Of a DNA stretch of 64,000 bases, positions 41,287-50,332 are shown in pieces. A model generated the notes under the pieces. It searched no databases and was not told where the DNA came from. It worked only from the letters and a program-made list of their open reading frames with translations. A program made the translations under genes and the position numbers. The stretch's first letter is position 1. Each line of letters begins with the position of its first letter. Origin of the DNA: Methylobacterium sp. WSM2598 (lineage in GTDB: Bacteria; Pseudomonadota; Alphaproteobacteria; Rhizobiales; Beijerinckiaceae); assembly GCF_000379105.1 (NCBI RefSeq), contig NZ_KB900609.1, forward strand, positions 973,240 through 1,037,239, written 5' to 3'.

Positions 41287-42495
41287 ATGACGAGCACGGC
41301 CATGATGAGCACCCCCGTGAGCAACGCGGTCCTCGACGCGGTGGTGGTGGGGGGCGGGCCGGCGGGGGCGACCGCCGCGACCGATCTCGCCCGGCTCGGC
41401 CGCCGGGTCCTGCTCCTCGACAAGGCGGGGCGCATCAAGCCCTGCGGCGGGGCGATCCCGCCGCGCCTGATCCGCGACTTCGCCATCCCGGACGACCTGC
41501 TCGTGGCGAGGATCCGCTCGGCCCGCATGGTCTCGCCCGCCAACCGGGCCGTCGACATGCCGGTCGGCGAGGGCTTCGTCGGCATGGTCGACCGCGCCCC
41601 CTTCGACGAGTGGCTGCGCAACCGCGCGGCGTTGGCCGGGGCCGAGCGCCGCACCGGCACCTTCCTGCGCCTCACCCGGGAGGGGGACGGGCTCGTCACC
41701 GTGCACCTGCGTCGCCGCGACGGCGAGGCGGAGGCGGTGCGCACCCGGCTGGTGATCGGGGCGGACGGGGCCGCCTCGGCGGTCGGGCGCCAGGAGATCC
41801 CGGGCCACGCCAGGATGCGGCAGGTCTTCGCCTATCACGAGGTCGTCCGCACGCCGGCCTCCGGCGCCTTCGAGGCGGCGCGCTGCGACGTCTACTACCA
41901 GGGCGCCCTCTCGCCCGACTTCTACGCCTGGATCTTCCCGCACGGCGACACGCTCAGCATCGGCACCGGCAGCGCCCGCAAGGGCTTCTCGCTGCGCCAG
42001 GCGGTCGGGCGCCTGCGCGAGGCGACCGGGCTCGACGCGGGCGAGACGCTGCGCCGCGAGGGCGCCCCCCTGCCCCTCAAGCCCCTGCCCCGCTTCGACA
42101 ACGGGCGCGACGTGCTGCTCACCGGCGACGCCGCCGGCCTCGTCGCGCCGGCCTCGGGCGAGGGCATCTACTACGCGATGCTCGGCGGCAGGCTCGCCGC
42201 GGAGGCGGTGCACGAGTGCCTCGCCACCGGCGATGCCCGCGCCCTGGCCCAGGCCCGCCGCCGCTTCCTCAAGGCGCATGGCCGCGTATTCTGGATCCTG
42301 CGCCTGATGCAGACTGTCTGGTACCGCAACGACGCGCTCCGGGAGCGCTTCGTCAGCATCTGCCGCGACCCGGACGTGCAGTCGCTCACCTGGGATTCCT
42401 ACATGAACAAGGAGCTGGTGCGGGCGCGGCCCGCCGCCCACGCGCGGATCTTCTTCAAGGACCTCGCGCACCTGTTCGGCTGGGTCTCCCCGTGA
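41287..42495 (+). CDS. bchP: Geranylgeranyl reductase
   Basis: The 402-residue FAD enzyme has the N-terminal motif VVVGGGPAGATAATDLARLG (about 19-38), the conserved KPCGGAIPPRL and the FAD end motif LLTGDAAGLVAPASGEGIYYAM. It reduces the geranylgeranyl tail to phytyl. ATG 41287 has AGGGAGG eight bases upstream. Its TGA overlaps the tspO GTG. Confidence 0.94.
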   Translation: MTSTAMMSTPVSNAVLDAVVVGGGPAGATAATDLARLGRRVLLLDKAGRIKPCGGAIPPRLIRDFAIPDDLLVARIRSARMVSPANRAVDMPVGEGFVGMVDRAPFDEWLRNRAALAGAERRTGTFLRLTREGDGLVTVHLRRRDGEAEAVRTRLVIGADGAASAVGRQEIPGHARMRQVFAYHEVVRTPASGAFEAARCDVYYQGALSPDFYAWIFPHGDTLSIGTGSARKGFSLRQAVGRLREATGLDAGETLRREGAPLPLKPLPRFDNGRDVLLTGDAAGLVAPASGEGIYYAMLGGRLAAEAVHECLATGDARALAQARRRFLKAHGRVFWILRLMQTVWYRNDALRERFVSICRDPDVQSLTWDSYMNKELVRARPAAHARIFFKDLAHLFGWVSP

Positions 42496-42980
42496 GCGGC
42501 CTGCTCGGCGGGTCCGCGGCGCCGGTGATCGTGGCGGCCCTCGCGGGCATCGCGCTCGCCGCGGCGGGCGCGTGGCTCACGGTCATCGATCCCTGGTACG
42601 CGGCCCTGCGCGTGCCGGCCTGGAAGCCGCCCGACTGGGCCTTCGGGCCGATCTGGACCGTGATCATCGGCCTCGCGGCCGCGGCCGGGGTCCTGGCCTG
42701 GAACGCCGCCCCGGCGGGCCCCGCGCGGACTTGGCTCCTCGTCGCCTTCGCGGGCAACGGTGCCCTCCACGTCGCCTGGAGCGGGCTGTTCTTCCGCCTG
42801 CGCCGGCCCGACTGGGCGCTCGCCGAGGTGGCGGCGCTCTGGCTCTCCATCGCGGTGCTGATGCTGGTCGTCGGCCGGCATTCCGGCACCGGGGTGCTGC
42901 TCCTGCTGCCCTACCTGCTCTGGGTCGGGGTCGCGGCCTGCCTCAACTGGTCGATCGTGCGCCTCAACGGGCCGTTCTGA
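42492..42980 (+). CDS. tspO: TspO/MBR family tryptophan-rich sensory protein
   Basis: This 162-residue protein has five helices and many tryptophans: WYAALRVPAWKPPDWAFGPIWTV, then LAWNAAPAG, LHVAWSGLFFRLRRPDWAL and LNWSIVRLN. TspO binds porphyrins and, in Rhodobacter, tunes photosynthesis gene expression with oxygen. The GTG start overlaps the bchP stop, placing it in the bchG-bchP operon. Confidence 0.93.
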   Translation: MSGLLGGSAAPVIVAALAGIALAAAGAWLTVIDPWYAALRVPAWKPPDWAFGPIWTVIIGLAAAAGVLAWNAAPAGPARTWLLVAFAGNGALHVAWSGLFFRLRRPDWALAEVAALWLSIAVLMLVVGRHSGTGVLLLLPYLLWVGVAACLNWSIVRLNGPF

Positions 42981-43000
42981 GGCGGAGCGGGGGAGCGCGC

Positions 43001-43285
43001 GTGTCGGACCTGTTCGGGAGCGGCCGCATCGTCGACCTGGTGCTGGCGCTCGTCGCGCTCGAGGCGGTGGCGCTGACGGCGTGGCGGCGGCGGGCCGGGC
43101 GGCCGGGCCTGCCCGGTCTCCTCGTCAACCTCGCCTCGGGCGCCTGCCTGATGCTCGCCCTGCGGGCGGCGCTCGTCGGCGCCGCCTGGACCTGGATCGC
43201 CCTGGCGCTCGCGGGGGCGGGCATCGCCCACGCGCTCGACCTGCGCTGGCGGCTCCGGGAGCCGGGCGGCGACGCGGGCGCCTGA
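43001..43285 (+). CDS. Small three-helix membrane protein after tspO
   Basis: The 94-residue protein (start GTG 43001, with GGGGGAG about six bases upstream) has three hydrophobic segments: VDLVLALVALEAVALTAW, LLVNLASGACLMLALRAAL and WTWIALALAGAGIAHALDL. The end is basic then acidic. I do not recognise a family with a known role. It is 20 bases after tspO and converges on the efflux gene. The position suggests a PGC accessory membrane protein. Confidence 0.65.
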   Translation: MSDLFGSGRIVDLVLALVALEAVALTAWRRRAGRPGLPGLLVNLASGACLMLALRAALVGAAWTWIALALAGAGIAHALDLRWRLREPGGDAGA

Positions 43286-43288
43286 CGA

Positions 43289-46200
43289 TCAGGCCGTCTC
43301 CTCGGAGGCGTGCGGCGCCCCGCGCAGCGGGTCCGATCCCGCGCCCGGCCCGACGAAGCGGCCCACCCGCACCGCCAGCATCGGCAGGACCAGGAGGTTC
43401 AGCGCCGTCGAGGTCACGAGGCCGCCCAGGATCACGATCGCCATCGGCCCCTCGATCTCGCGGCCGGGCTCGCCGGCCCCGAGCGCCAGCGGCATCAGCC
43501 CGAGGCCGGTGACCAGCGAGGTCGCCAGGATCGGCACCAGCCGGTCCCCGGCACCCTCGATCGCCGTCGCGACGCTCCAGGTCCGGCCCTCGACGCCCAC
43601 CAGGTGGTCGTAGTGGGAGATCATCATGATGGTGTTGCGCAGGGAGATCCCGAACAGGGTCACGAAGCCCACCATCGAGCCGAGCGACAGCACCCGGCCG
43701 GTCAGGAACACCGCGAGCACGCCGCCGACCACCGCGAAGGGCAGGTTGGCGACGACGAGCGCGAGGTTGCGCCAATGCCCGGTCACCACGCCGAGCAGCA
43801 GCAGGATGCCGAGACCGGCGAAGGCCGAGGAGACCAGGAGGTCCCGCCGCGAGCGTGCCTGCTCCTCGGCGCTGCCCGCGAAGGCCGCGTAGGTGCCGGG
43901 CGGCAGCTCGACCTCGCGGGCGACCTTGCGCCGGGCCGCCTCGACGAAGGAGGCGACGTCGCGCCCGACCACGTTCGCCGTCACGGTCTGCACCCTGAGC
44001 GCCCCCTGGTGCAGCACCTGGAAGCGCCCCGGCGTCTCGTAGATGTCCGCGACCTGGCGCAGCGTCACGTAGCTGCCGCCGCGGGTGCGCAGCGGCAGCT
44101 CGCCGAGGGCGGCGAGCCGCCCGCGCACGGCGGCGTCGAGGATCACGATCACGTTGAAGATCGCGTTGCCCTCGTAGCTCTGCCCGACCGTGTCGCCCTG
44201 ATAGGCGGTGCGCACGAGTTCGAGCACCTCGACCGCGTCGAGGCCCCAGTGGCGCAGGTCGGCCGGGCGCAGCGAGACGTTGACCTGCGGCAGGCCGGGC
44301 GGGGCCGCCTGCTGGATGTCGGCCGCGCCCCTCACCTCGCCGATCTCGCGGGCGACGTCGCGGGCCGCGATCTCCAGCCGCGCGAGGTCCGGGCCGAACA
44401 GGTTGATCACCACCGGCGCCGTGAAGCCCGACACCGTCTCCTCGATCCGCTCGGTCAGGAAGGTCTTCAGCGAGAAGGCCGCCCCCGAGAAGCTGGTCAT
44501 CAGGGCCCGGATCCGCGCCTCGACGGCCTCCTGGCCCTCGCCGTCCAGGGTCGGATCGAGGTCGATATGCACCTCGCTGTAGTGCGGGCCGGCCGTGTCC
44601 TGCCCGGCCTCGGCGCGGCCGACCTGCTGGGCCACCGTCCGCACGCCCGGGATCTCCCGCAGGGCCGCCGTGAGGTGGCGCCCCATCCGCACCGATTCCT
44701 GCAGGGAGGTGCCGGGCGCGGCCGCCATGTGCAGGATGAAGTGCCCCTCCTTGAGGTCCGGCAGGAAGGTGCTGCCGAAGGTCGGGAGCAGGGCCGCCCC
44801 GCTCAGCGTGGCGATGACCGTGAGCCCGCCGACGAGGAGCGGCGCCCGCTCGACCCCGCGCAGCACCCGCTCGTAGCCGCGCCGGCACCAGCGCATCACC
44901 GGCGGGTCGTGCGCGGGGGCGCTCTCGCGGCCGGTGAGCAGCATCGTGGCGAGCGCCGGAGTGAGCGTCAGCGCCACCGCCAGGGAGGCGAGCACCGCCA
45001 GGATGTAGGCCAGCGCCAGCGGCCCGAACAGCCGGCCCGCGACCCCGGTCAGGGTCAGCACCGGCACGAAGACGAGCAGCACCGCGAAGGTCGCGTAGGC
45101 GACGGAGGTGCGCACCTCCAGGATGGCGTCGAGCACGACCCGCGCCTCGGGCCGGCGCAGGCCGAGGCGCCGGTTCTGCCGCAGCCGCCGCACCACGTTC
45201 TCGACCCCGATCACCGCGTCGTCCACCACCTCGCCGATCGCGATGGCGAGGCCGCCGAGCGTCATGGTGTTGAGGGTCTCCCCGAAGGCCTGCAGCGCCA
45301 GGGCCGCGGCGAGCAGCGAGAGCGGGATCGCCACGCAGGAGATGAGCGAGGTGCGCCAGTCGTTGAGGAAGAAGTACAGCACCACCACCACGAGGGCGCC
45401 GCCGAGGGCCAGCGCCTGGATGACGTTGCCGTTCGCCACCGCGATGAAGTTGGCGGGCCGGAAGAGGTCGGCGTGGAGGCGGATGCCCTGCTGCTCCAGG
45501 CCCGGGCGCAATTCGGCCAGGGCCGCCTCGACCCGGCGGGTGACCTCGAGCGTGTTGGCGCCGTACTGCGCGCCGATCATGAACAGGACGCCCGGCTCGC
45601 CGTCGACCAGGGCGGCGCTGATCGGCGGCTCGGGGGCCTCCACCACGGTCGCGACGTCGCCGAGGACCACGCTCGCGCCGCCCTCGTTGACCAGCACCGT
45701 GCGGGCGACCTGCTCGGGCGTGAGGGATTGCCCCTCGGTCTGCAGGGTGATGCGCTGGTTGGGCGTGTCGACGAAGCCGGCCCCGCGCACGCCGGTGGCC
45801 CGGCGGGCGGCGGCGAGCACGTCGTTGAGGCCGATATTGAAGCGGATCAGGTCCTTGGGCCGGACCTGGACCTGCAGCGAGCGCACGTCGCCGCCGTAGA
45901 GGGAGACCTGCGCGATGCCCGGTACGGCGAGGAGCCGCAGCCGCACGGTCCAGTCCGCCACCGTGCGCAGGTCGAGGGCCGTGCGCGTCGCCGAGGTGAT
46001 CCCGGCGAGGAGCACGGTGCTGCTCGACGAGGTCAGCGCCGTCATGGTCGGCGGGCCCACCCCCTGGGGCAGCTTGGAGGCGGCGGCGGCGAGGCGCTCG
46101 GTGACGAGCTGCCGGTTGCGGAAGACGTCGCTCCCGGCCCGGAACACCACCGTGATGACCGAGAGGCCCTGGATCGAGGCGGAGCGCAGGCTCTCGATCC

Positions 46201-46453
46201 CTGGCAGGCCGTTGACGACGACCTCGACCGGCAGGGTGACCAGCTGCTCGACCTGCTCGGCGCTCAGGCCCGGCGCCTCGGTCTGCACCACCACGGAGGG
46301 GGGTGCGAATTCCGGAAACACGTCGTAGCGCGCTTCCCCGAGGGCGATCGTCCCGTAGGCGAGGAGCGCGAGGGCGAGGGCCAGCACCACGCCGCGGAAG
46401 CGGATCGCGGCGCCGACCAGGAGGGCCTGCGGGCCGGAGGACGGCGCGGCCAT
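43289..46453 (-). CDS. RND efflux permease, CusA/CzcA-like
   Basis: The 1054-residue RND pump has twelve helices and two large periplasmic loops. The TM4 region GEVVDDAVIGVENVVRRLRQ has the paired aspartates of heavy-metal and related RND transporters, and GVRGAGFVDTPNQRI and GGLVTSTALNLLVLPML are family segments. It would export metal ions or toxic compounds with the adaptor encoded next. No outer-membrane channel gene is nearby. Substrate is not predictable from sequence. Confidence 0.88.
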   Translation of the reverse strand: MAAPSSGPQALLVGAAIRFRGVVLALALALLAYGTIALGEARYDVFPEFAPPSVVVQTEAPGLSAEQVEQLVTLPVEVVVNGLPGIESLRSASIQGLSVITVVFRAGSDVFRNRQLVTERLAAAASKLPQGVGPPTMTALTSSSSTVLLAGITSATRTALDLRTVADWTVRLRLLAVPGIAQVSLYGGDVRSLQVQVRPKDLIRFNIGLNDVLAAARRATGVRGAGFVDTPNQRITLQTEGQSLTPEQVARTVLVNEGGASVVLGDVATVVEAPEPPISAALVDGEPGVLFMIGAQYGANTLEVTRRVEAALAELRPGLEQQGIRLHADLFRPANFIAVANGNVIQALALGGALVVVVLYFFLNDWRTSLISCVAIPLSLLAAALALQAFGETLNTMTLGGLAIAIGEVVDDAVIGVENVVRRLRQNRRLGLRRPEARVVLDAILEVRTSVAYATFAVLLVFVPVLTLTGVAGRLFGPLALAYILAVLASLAVALTLTPALATMLLTGRESAPAHDPPVMRWCRRGYERVLRGVERAPLLVGGLTVIATLSGAALLPTFGSTFLPDLKEGHFILHMAAAPGTSLQESVRMGRHLTAALREIPGVRTVAQQVGRAEAGQDTAGPHYSEVHIDLDPTLDGEGQEAVEARIRALMTSFSGAAFSLKTFLTERIEETVSGFTAPVVINLFGPDLARLEIAARDVAREIGEVRGAADIQQAAPPGLPQVNVSLRPADLRHWGLDAVEVLELVRTAYQGDTVGQSYEGNAIFNVIVILDAAVRGRLAALGELPLRTRGGSYVTLRQVADIYETPGRFQVLHQGALRVQTVTANVVGRDVASFVEAARRKVAREVELPPGTYAAFAGSAEEQARSRRDLLVSSAFAGLGILLLLGVVTGHWRNLALVVANLPFAVVGGVLAVFLTGRVLSLGSMVGFVTLFGISLRNTIMMISHYDHLVGVEGRTWSVATAIEGAGDRLVPILATSLVTGLGLMPLALGAGEPGREIEGPMAIVILGGLVTSTALNLLVLPMLAVRVGRFVGPGAGSDPLRGAPHASEETA

Positions 46454-46454
46454 C

Positions 46455-47561
46455 TCAGTCGTCGTCGCCCGAGACGCGGATCTGGCTCTTCATCTCCTCC
46501 GAGAGGAGCGCCTGGGCGCCGCGCAGCACGATCTCGGTCTCCTCCGGCAGGCCCGCCACCACGAAGGTGTCGGCCGACATCGGCGCGTCCGTGCCGAGGG
46601 GGTGGCGGGCGAAGGCGTCGGGGCCGACCCCGCGATAGAACCACGCCCCGCCCTGCCAGTGCACGATCGCGTCCTCCGGCACGGCGATGCCCGCCACCGC
46701 GCGGGTCGAGGGCACGAAGACGAGGCAGCTCATCCCGGGCAGGAAGCCGCCGTCGCCCGCGACCGTGTAGAAGTAGCTCAGGCCCTGGATGCGCTGGTCG
46801 GTGCGGGTCGCGGGCGAGACGTAGGCGAGGGGCACGCGGGCGCTCTGGGGCGGCACCTCCGCGTAGGCGGTGGCGGGCGGGGCGCCGACGCTCTCGCCCG
46901 GCGGCAGCGTCACCTGGACCAGGAAGCGCTCGCGCTCGATCAGCTGCGTCACGAGGCGCGACCGCTCGACGATCGCCCGGCCGATCACCGCGCCCCATTC
47001 CTGCTGGGCGGTGGCGGCGAGGGTGCGCAGCTGCGATTCGGCGGCGGCGAGGGAGGCCTCGTCCATGCGGAAGCTGCCCTCGGCGGTCTCGAGCTGGACC
47101 GCGGTGGCGTAGGGGCCGAGCGCCTTCGCGCGCTGGTAGGCGCTGCGCGAGACTTCGAGCTTCGCCTGCGCGGTGAGGAGCTGCGCGCGGGCGGCCGCGT
47201 AGGCATTCGTGAGGTCGGTGACGCGGGCGAGATCGACCACCGTGCCGTAGGCCTGCCGCTCCTGGCGGTGCTCGGCGAGGCGCAGCGTCACCGTCTCGAC
47301 GCCGATCTGGCGGCGCTCGGCCGCGCTCAGCTTCACGATGCTGCGCCCCTCCTCGATCACCGCGCGGGTGACCCGGGGCGGCGGGGGCTTGCCGACGGGG
47401 GCGGCCGCGCGCAGGCGCTCGGGAAGCAGCCACAGGGCCGCTCCCGCGGCGGCGGCGAGCACCAGGAGCGTGCCGAGAGTGCCGAGGAGACGGCGCGGGC
47501 GGAAGCGTGACACGGCGGGCGCCTGGACGATGCGGAGGGTCTCGTCCGACCGGGCCCGCAT
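46455..47561 (-). CDS. RND efflux periplasmic adaptor subunit
   Basis: This 368-residue membrane fusion protein has an N-terminal anchor (about 25-46, LLGTLGTLLVLAAAAGAALWLL), a helical hairpin rich in Ala and Gln (about 115-195), a beta-barrel part and AGIAVPEDAIVHWQGGAWFY near the end. It would join the pump to an outer membrane channel. One base separates its stop from the permease start. ATG 47561 has GGGGGG just upstream. Confidence 0.85.
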   Translation of the reverse strand: MRARSDETLRIVQAPAVSRFRPRRLLGTLGTLLVLAAAAGAALWLLPERLRAAAPVGKPPPPRVTRAVIEEGRSIVKLSAAERRQIGVETVTLRLAEHRQERQAYGTVVDLARVTDLTNAYAAARAQLLTAQAKLEVSRSAYQRAKALGPYATAVQLETAEGSFRMDEASLAAAESQLRTLAATAQQEWGAVIGRAIVERSRLVTQLIERERFLVQVTLPPGESVGAPPATAYAEVPPQSARVPLAYVSPATRTDQRIQGLSYFYTVAGDGGFLPGMSCLVFVPSTRAVAGIAVPEDAIVHWQGGAWFYRGVGPDAFARHPLGTDAPMSADTFVVAGLPEETEIVLRGAQALLSEEMKSQIRVSGDDD

Positions 47562-47684
47562 ACCCCCCGCATGCGCCGTCCGACCGGCTTTGCGGGGAGG
47601 CCTAGCACGGCCGCGGCTTGGCGGAAATGGTGACCCGCCGCGCGCGAACGCGGGCGCGTTCGCGGGTCATCAGCCTCGGCCGCG

Positions 47685-47996
47685 CTACGGCATGCGCGGC
47701 TGCGCCGGTTGCGGCTCGGCTTCCGGGCGGACGGGCAGCGCGCCGATCTCGGCCCCGGCCTCCTGCTCGGCCACGCGCAGATCGTAGGCGGCCTGCAGGT
47801 TGATCCAGAACGCGGCGCTCGTCCTGAACCAGTGGCCCAGGCGCAACGCGGTGTCGCCCGTGATGGCGCGCTTGCCGTTGATGATCTGGCCGATGCGGTT
47901 GTGCGGCACCTTGATCTGCCGTGCCAGCTCGGTCGGCGTCACGCCGATCTCTTCCAGCGCGTCGGCCAGGATTTCGCCCGGATGGATGGGTGGTCT
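47685..47996 (-). pseudogene. higA-like antitoxin gene that has lost its start codon
   Basis: The frame reads RPPIHPGEILADALEEIGVT, then PTELARQIKVPHNRIGQIIN, GKRAITGDTALRLGHWFRTS and FWINLQAAYDL, a clear HigA/VapI HTH antitoxin. The usual ATG just before RPPIHPGE is absent: upstream codons are GAT GGC GCA TGC, and the dispersed repeat begins 9 bases further up. A GTG at 47942 could start an 85-residue form lacking the first helix. No HigB toxin is adjacent. It is called a remnant, though a GTG-started protein is possible. Confidence 0.65.
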
Positions 47997-48004
47997 GCAT
48001 GCGC

Positions 48005-48132
48005 CATCCGGTTGATGGCTTCGCCATCTCCGATTTCGGCCATGCGGATGTCGGCTTCGCTCAGGCGCAGCGCTCAGGCGCCGCGCAGGCTCGCGATCCG
48101 GGATCCGCTTCGATCAAGCCGATCCCGGATCA
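48005..48132 (-). repeat. Dispersed repeat, copy 3 (full)
   Basis: This copy aligns with copy 2 (13933-14060) over its length with scattered substitutions. Its palindromic end again finishes on the stop codon of a minus-strand gene, here the chemoreceptor. It abuts the broken 5' end of the higA-like gene. Confidence 0.88.
48095..48132 (-). terminator. Palindrome after the chemoreceptor gene
   Basis: GATCCGGGATC and GATCCCGGATC form an 11-bp stem with a 15-base loop. It overlaps the TGA stop of the gene and lacks a T-run. The same arrangement occurs at 14022-14060. Confidence 0.55.
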
Positions 48133-50184
48133 GGCCGCCCGCACGGAATCGAGGAAGCGCGCGACCTCCCCGCCCAGGGTCTCGGCCTGGCTCGCCAGGT
48201 CGGTGGCGGAGGCGAGCAGGCGGGCCGAGGCGGCACCGGTCTCCTCCGCGGCCCCGGCGACGCCCGCGATGGTGCGGGTGACCGCGCCCGTCCCGAGGGC
48301 GGCCCGCGCGACGTTGTGGCCGATCTCGCGCGCCGCCTCGCCCTGCCCGGCCACCTCCGCGGCGATCGCCTCGGACCCGAGGCTGATCCGGCCGATCACC
48401 CCGGAGATCCGGCCGATCGCCGCCACCGCCGCCCCGGTCGAGCCCTGGATCCGGCCGATCTGCCCGGTGATCTCGTCCGTCGCGCGCGCGGTCTGCGCGG
48501 CGAGGTGCTTGACCTCGGCGGCGACGACCGCGAAGCCGCGCCCGGCCTCGCCCGCCCGCGCCGCCTCGATGGCGGCGTTCAGCGCCAGCAGGTTGGTCCG
48601 GGCCGCGATCGCCGCGATCAGCCCCGCCACGTCCCCGATCTGGCCCGCGGCGGCGCTGAGATCCCCCACCACCGCCCGGGTGCGGGCCGCCTCCTCGACC
48701 GCGCTCCGGGCGAGGTCGGCGGAATCCCGCACCTCGCGGCCGATCTCGCCGACCGAGGCGGCGAGGGCCTCGGCGGCGGCGGTGACCGCCGCGACGTGCG
48801 CGGCGGCGTCCCCGGCGGCGCCCGACACGGTCGCGGAGCGCTCGGCCGTCGCGGCCGCATTCCAGGCGAGTCCCTCCGCCGCCCGCTGCAGCTCCCGCGC
48901 CGCGTCGGCGACCGCCGCGATGATGCGCCCGACCCGGGCCTCGAAGCGCTCCGCCACCGCCTGCATGGCGGCGCGCTGGGCGAGCGCCCGCCGGCGGCCC
49001 TCCTCCTCCTGCGCGGCGCGGATCCGGCGCCGCTCGCTCACGCCCTCGCGGAGGCGTTCGGCCGCCTCGGCGAGCGCGCGGACCTCGCGCGGGCCGCCCA
49101 GCGGCAGGGCCGGAGCCTCCTCGCCCCGACCGATCGCCGCGATGGTCCGCGACACCAGGACGAGCGGCCGGGCGATGGCGCGCGCGATCGCCGCCGCCAG
49201 CAGGACCGAGAGGCCGACCGCGCCGAGCCCCGCGCCGGTCCAGGCCGCGAGCGCGCGGCCCGCCTCGGCCCGCACCGCCCGCGCAGCCTCGCGCATCTCC
49301 GCCGTCAGCCGGTCCTCGACCCCCTTCAGGCCCTCGATCCGGCGCGTCGCCAGCCCGAACCACGCGGGCGCGTCGCGGAAGGCGAGCGGGGAGCCCGGCG
49401 GCGCGTCGAGGACGAGGCGGCGCAGCCGCGCCACCTCCCGGGACGCCTCCTGGGCCTCGACCGCCGCGACCGCCTCCGCGGCGTCCGGCTCCGCCCAGAG
49501 GCGGAAGGCGCCCTCCCGCCCGGCCTGGCTGGCCGCCAGCCCCGCGAGGCGCTCGAACGCCGCGAGGTCGGCGCTGCCCGCCGCGAAGATCGCCGCCGCG
49601 GTGGCCCGCTCGCGCCCCGCCTCCTCCTTGAGCGCCAGCAGCGCCGCGTAGGCGAGGAGCCGCGCCGCGATCGCCGGGTGCGCGGCGCGGCGCGACAGCT
49701 CCCCGACCATGCCGAGCGCCTCGTCGATCAGGCCCGTGTAGAGGGCGAGGTTCTGCTTGGCCGTCGCCGCCAGCGCGTCGACCGCGGACCGGTGGCCGCG
49801 CAGCAGCGCGGGCGCCCGGCGCAGCGCCGCGGCGCGGCGCGCGAGCCCCTCGCCGGGATCCGCCGCCTCGGCGGGGAGGATCTCCGCCAGGGCGGCGAGG
49901 GCGGCGTCCGTCCGCTCGCGCTGGGCCGCCACCTCGGCCCGGAACTGGCCGCCCTTCGCGCCGAGGAACAGGTTCGACGCGCCGCGCTCGATCTGCGCCT
50001 CGTGGACGAAGCGGCTCAGCGCCGCCGCGAGGTCGACGTGCCGCTCGACCCGGCCCATCTCGTCCCACTGCCGCGCCCGCTCGCTCCCCGCCAGCAGCAC
50101 GGCGCCGGCGAGGACGAGACACGGCGCCAGGGCCGCGAGGACGATGCGCGCCGCGAGCGATCGGGTGTGGTGCAGAATCGGCAT
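48130..50184 (-). CDS. Methyl-accepting chemotaxis protein with nitrate/nitrite-sensing (NIT) domain
   Basis: The 684-residue receptor has an N-terminal helix ([23 protein letters not shown]), then a NIT-type helical sensor (about 45-330, with [20 protein letters not shown] and [11 protein letters not shown]). A second helix ([21 protein letters not shown]), a HAMP region and a signalling domain with [28 protein letters not shown] complete it. It would steer motility in response to a ligand such as nitrate or nitrite. ATG 50184 has GGAAGG upstream; the upstream ATG at 50241 is less likely. It is unrelated to photosynthesis and lies in the insert. Confidence 0.88.
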   Translation of the reverse strand: MPILHHTRSLAARIVLAALAPCLVLAGAVLLAGSERARQWDEMGRVERHVDLAAALSRFVHEAQIERGASNLFLGAKGGQFRAEVAAQRERTDAALAALAEILPAEAADPGEGLARRAAALRRAPALLRGHRSAVDALAATAKQNLALYTGLIDEALGMVGELSRRAAHPAIAARLLAYAALLALKEEAGRERATAAAIFAAGSADLAAFERLAGLAASQAGREGAFRLWAEPDAAEAVAAVEAQEASREVARLRRLVLDAPPGSPLAFRDAPAWFGLATRRIEGLKGVEDRLTAEMREAARAVRAEAGRALAAWTGAGLGAVGLSVLLAAAIARAIARPLVLVSRTIAAIGRGEEAPALPLGGPREVRALAEAAERLREGVSERRRIRAAQEEEGRRRALAQRAAMQAVAERFEARVGRIIAAVADAARELQRAAEGLAWNAAATAERSATVSGAAGDAAAHVAAVTAAAEALAASVGEIGREVRDSADLARSAVEEAARTRAVVGDLSAAAGQIGDVAGLIAAIAARTNLLALNAAIEAARAGEAGRGFAVVAAEVKHLAAQTARATDEITGQIGRIQGSTGAAVAAIGRISGVIGRISLGSEAIAAEVAGQGEAAREIGHNVARAALGTGAVTRTIAGVAGAAEETGAASARLLASATDLASQAETLGGEVARFLDSVRAA

Positions 50185-50281
50185 GGGGCCCTTCCGGAGG
50201 CCCGTACACTGTCGCGCGAGGCGTAAATACCAGTCTAACAATTTACGAATTACGCCGTGATCTCACCGTGACCGAAACAGC

Positions 50282-50311
50282 ACGGCCCCTGCCGCTTCGG
50301 CAGGGGCCGTC
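50282..50311 (-). terminator. puf operon terminator
   Basis: GGCCCCTGCCG and CGGCAGGGGCC form a perfect 11-bp stem with a 3-base loop at 50284-50308, about 25 bases after the pufC stop. It is followed on the minus strand by a weak TGTTTC run. Confidence 0.75.
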
Positions 50312-50332
50312 CCGACGAGCCGCAACTCTCGG

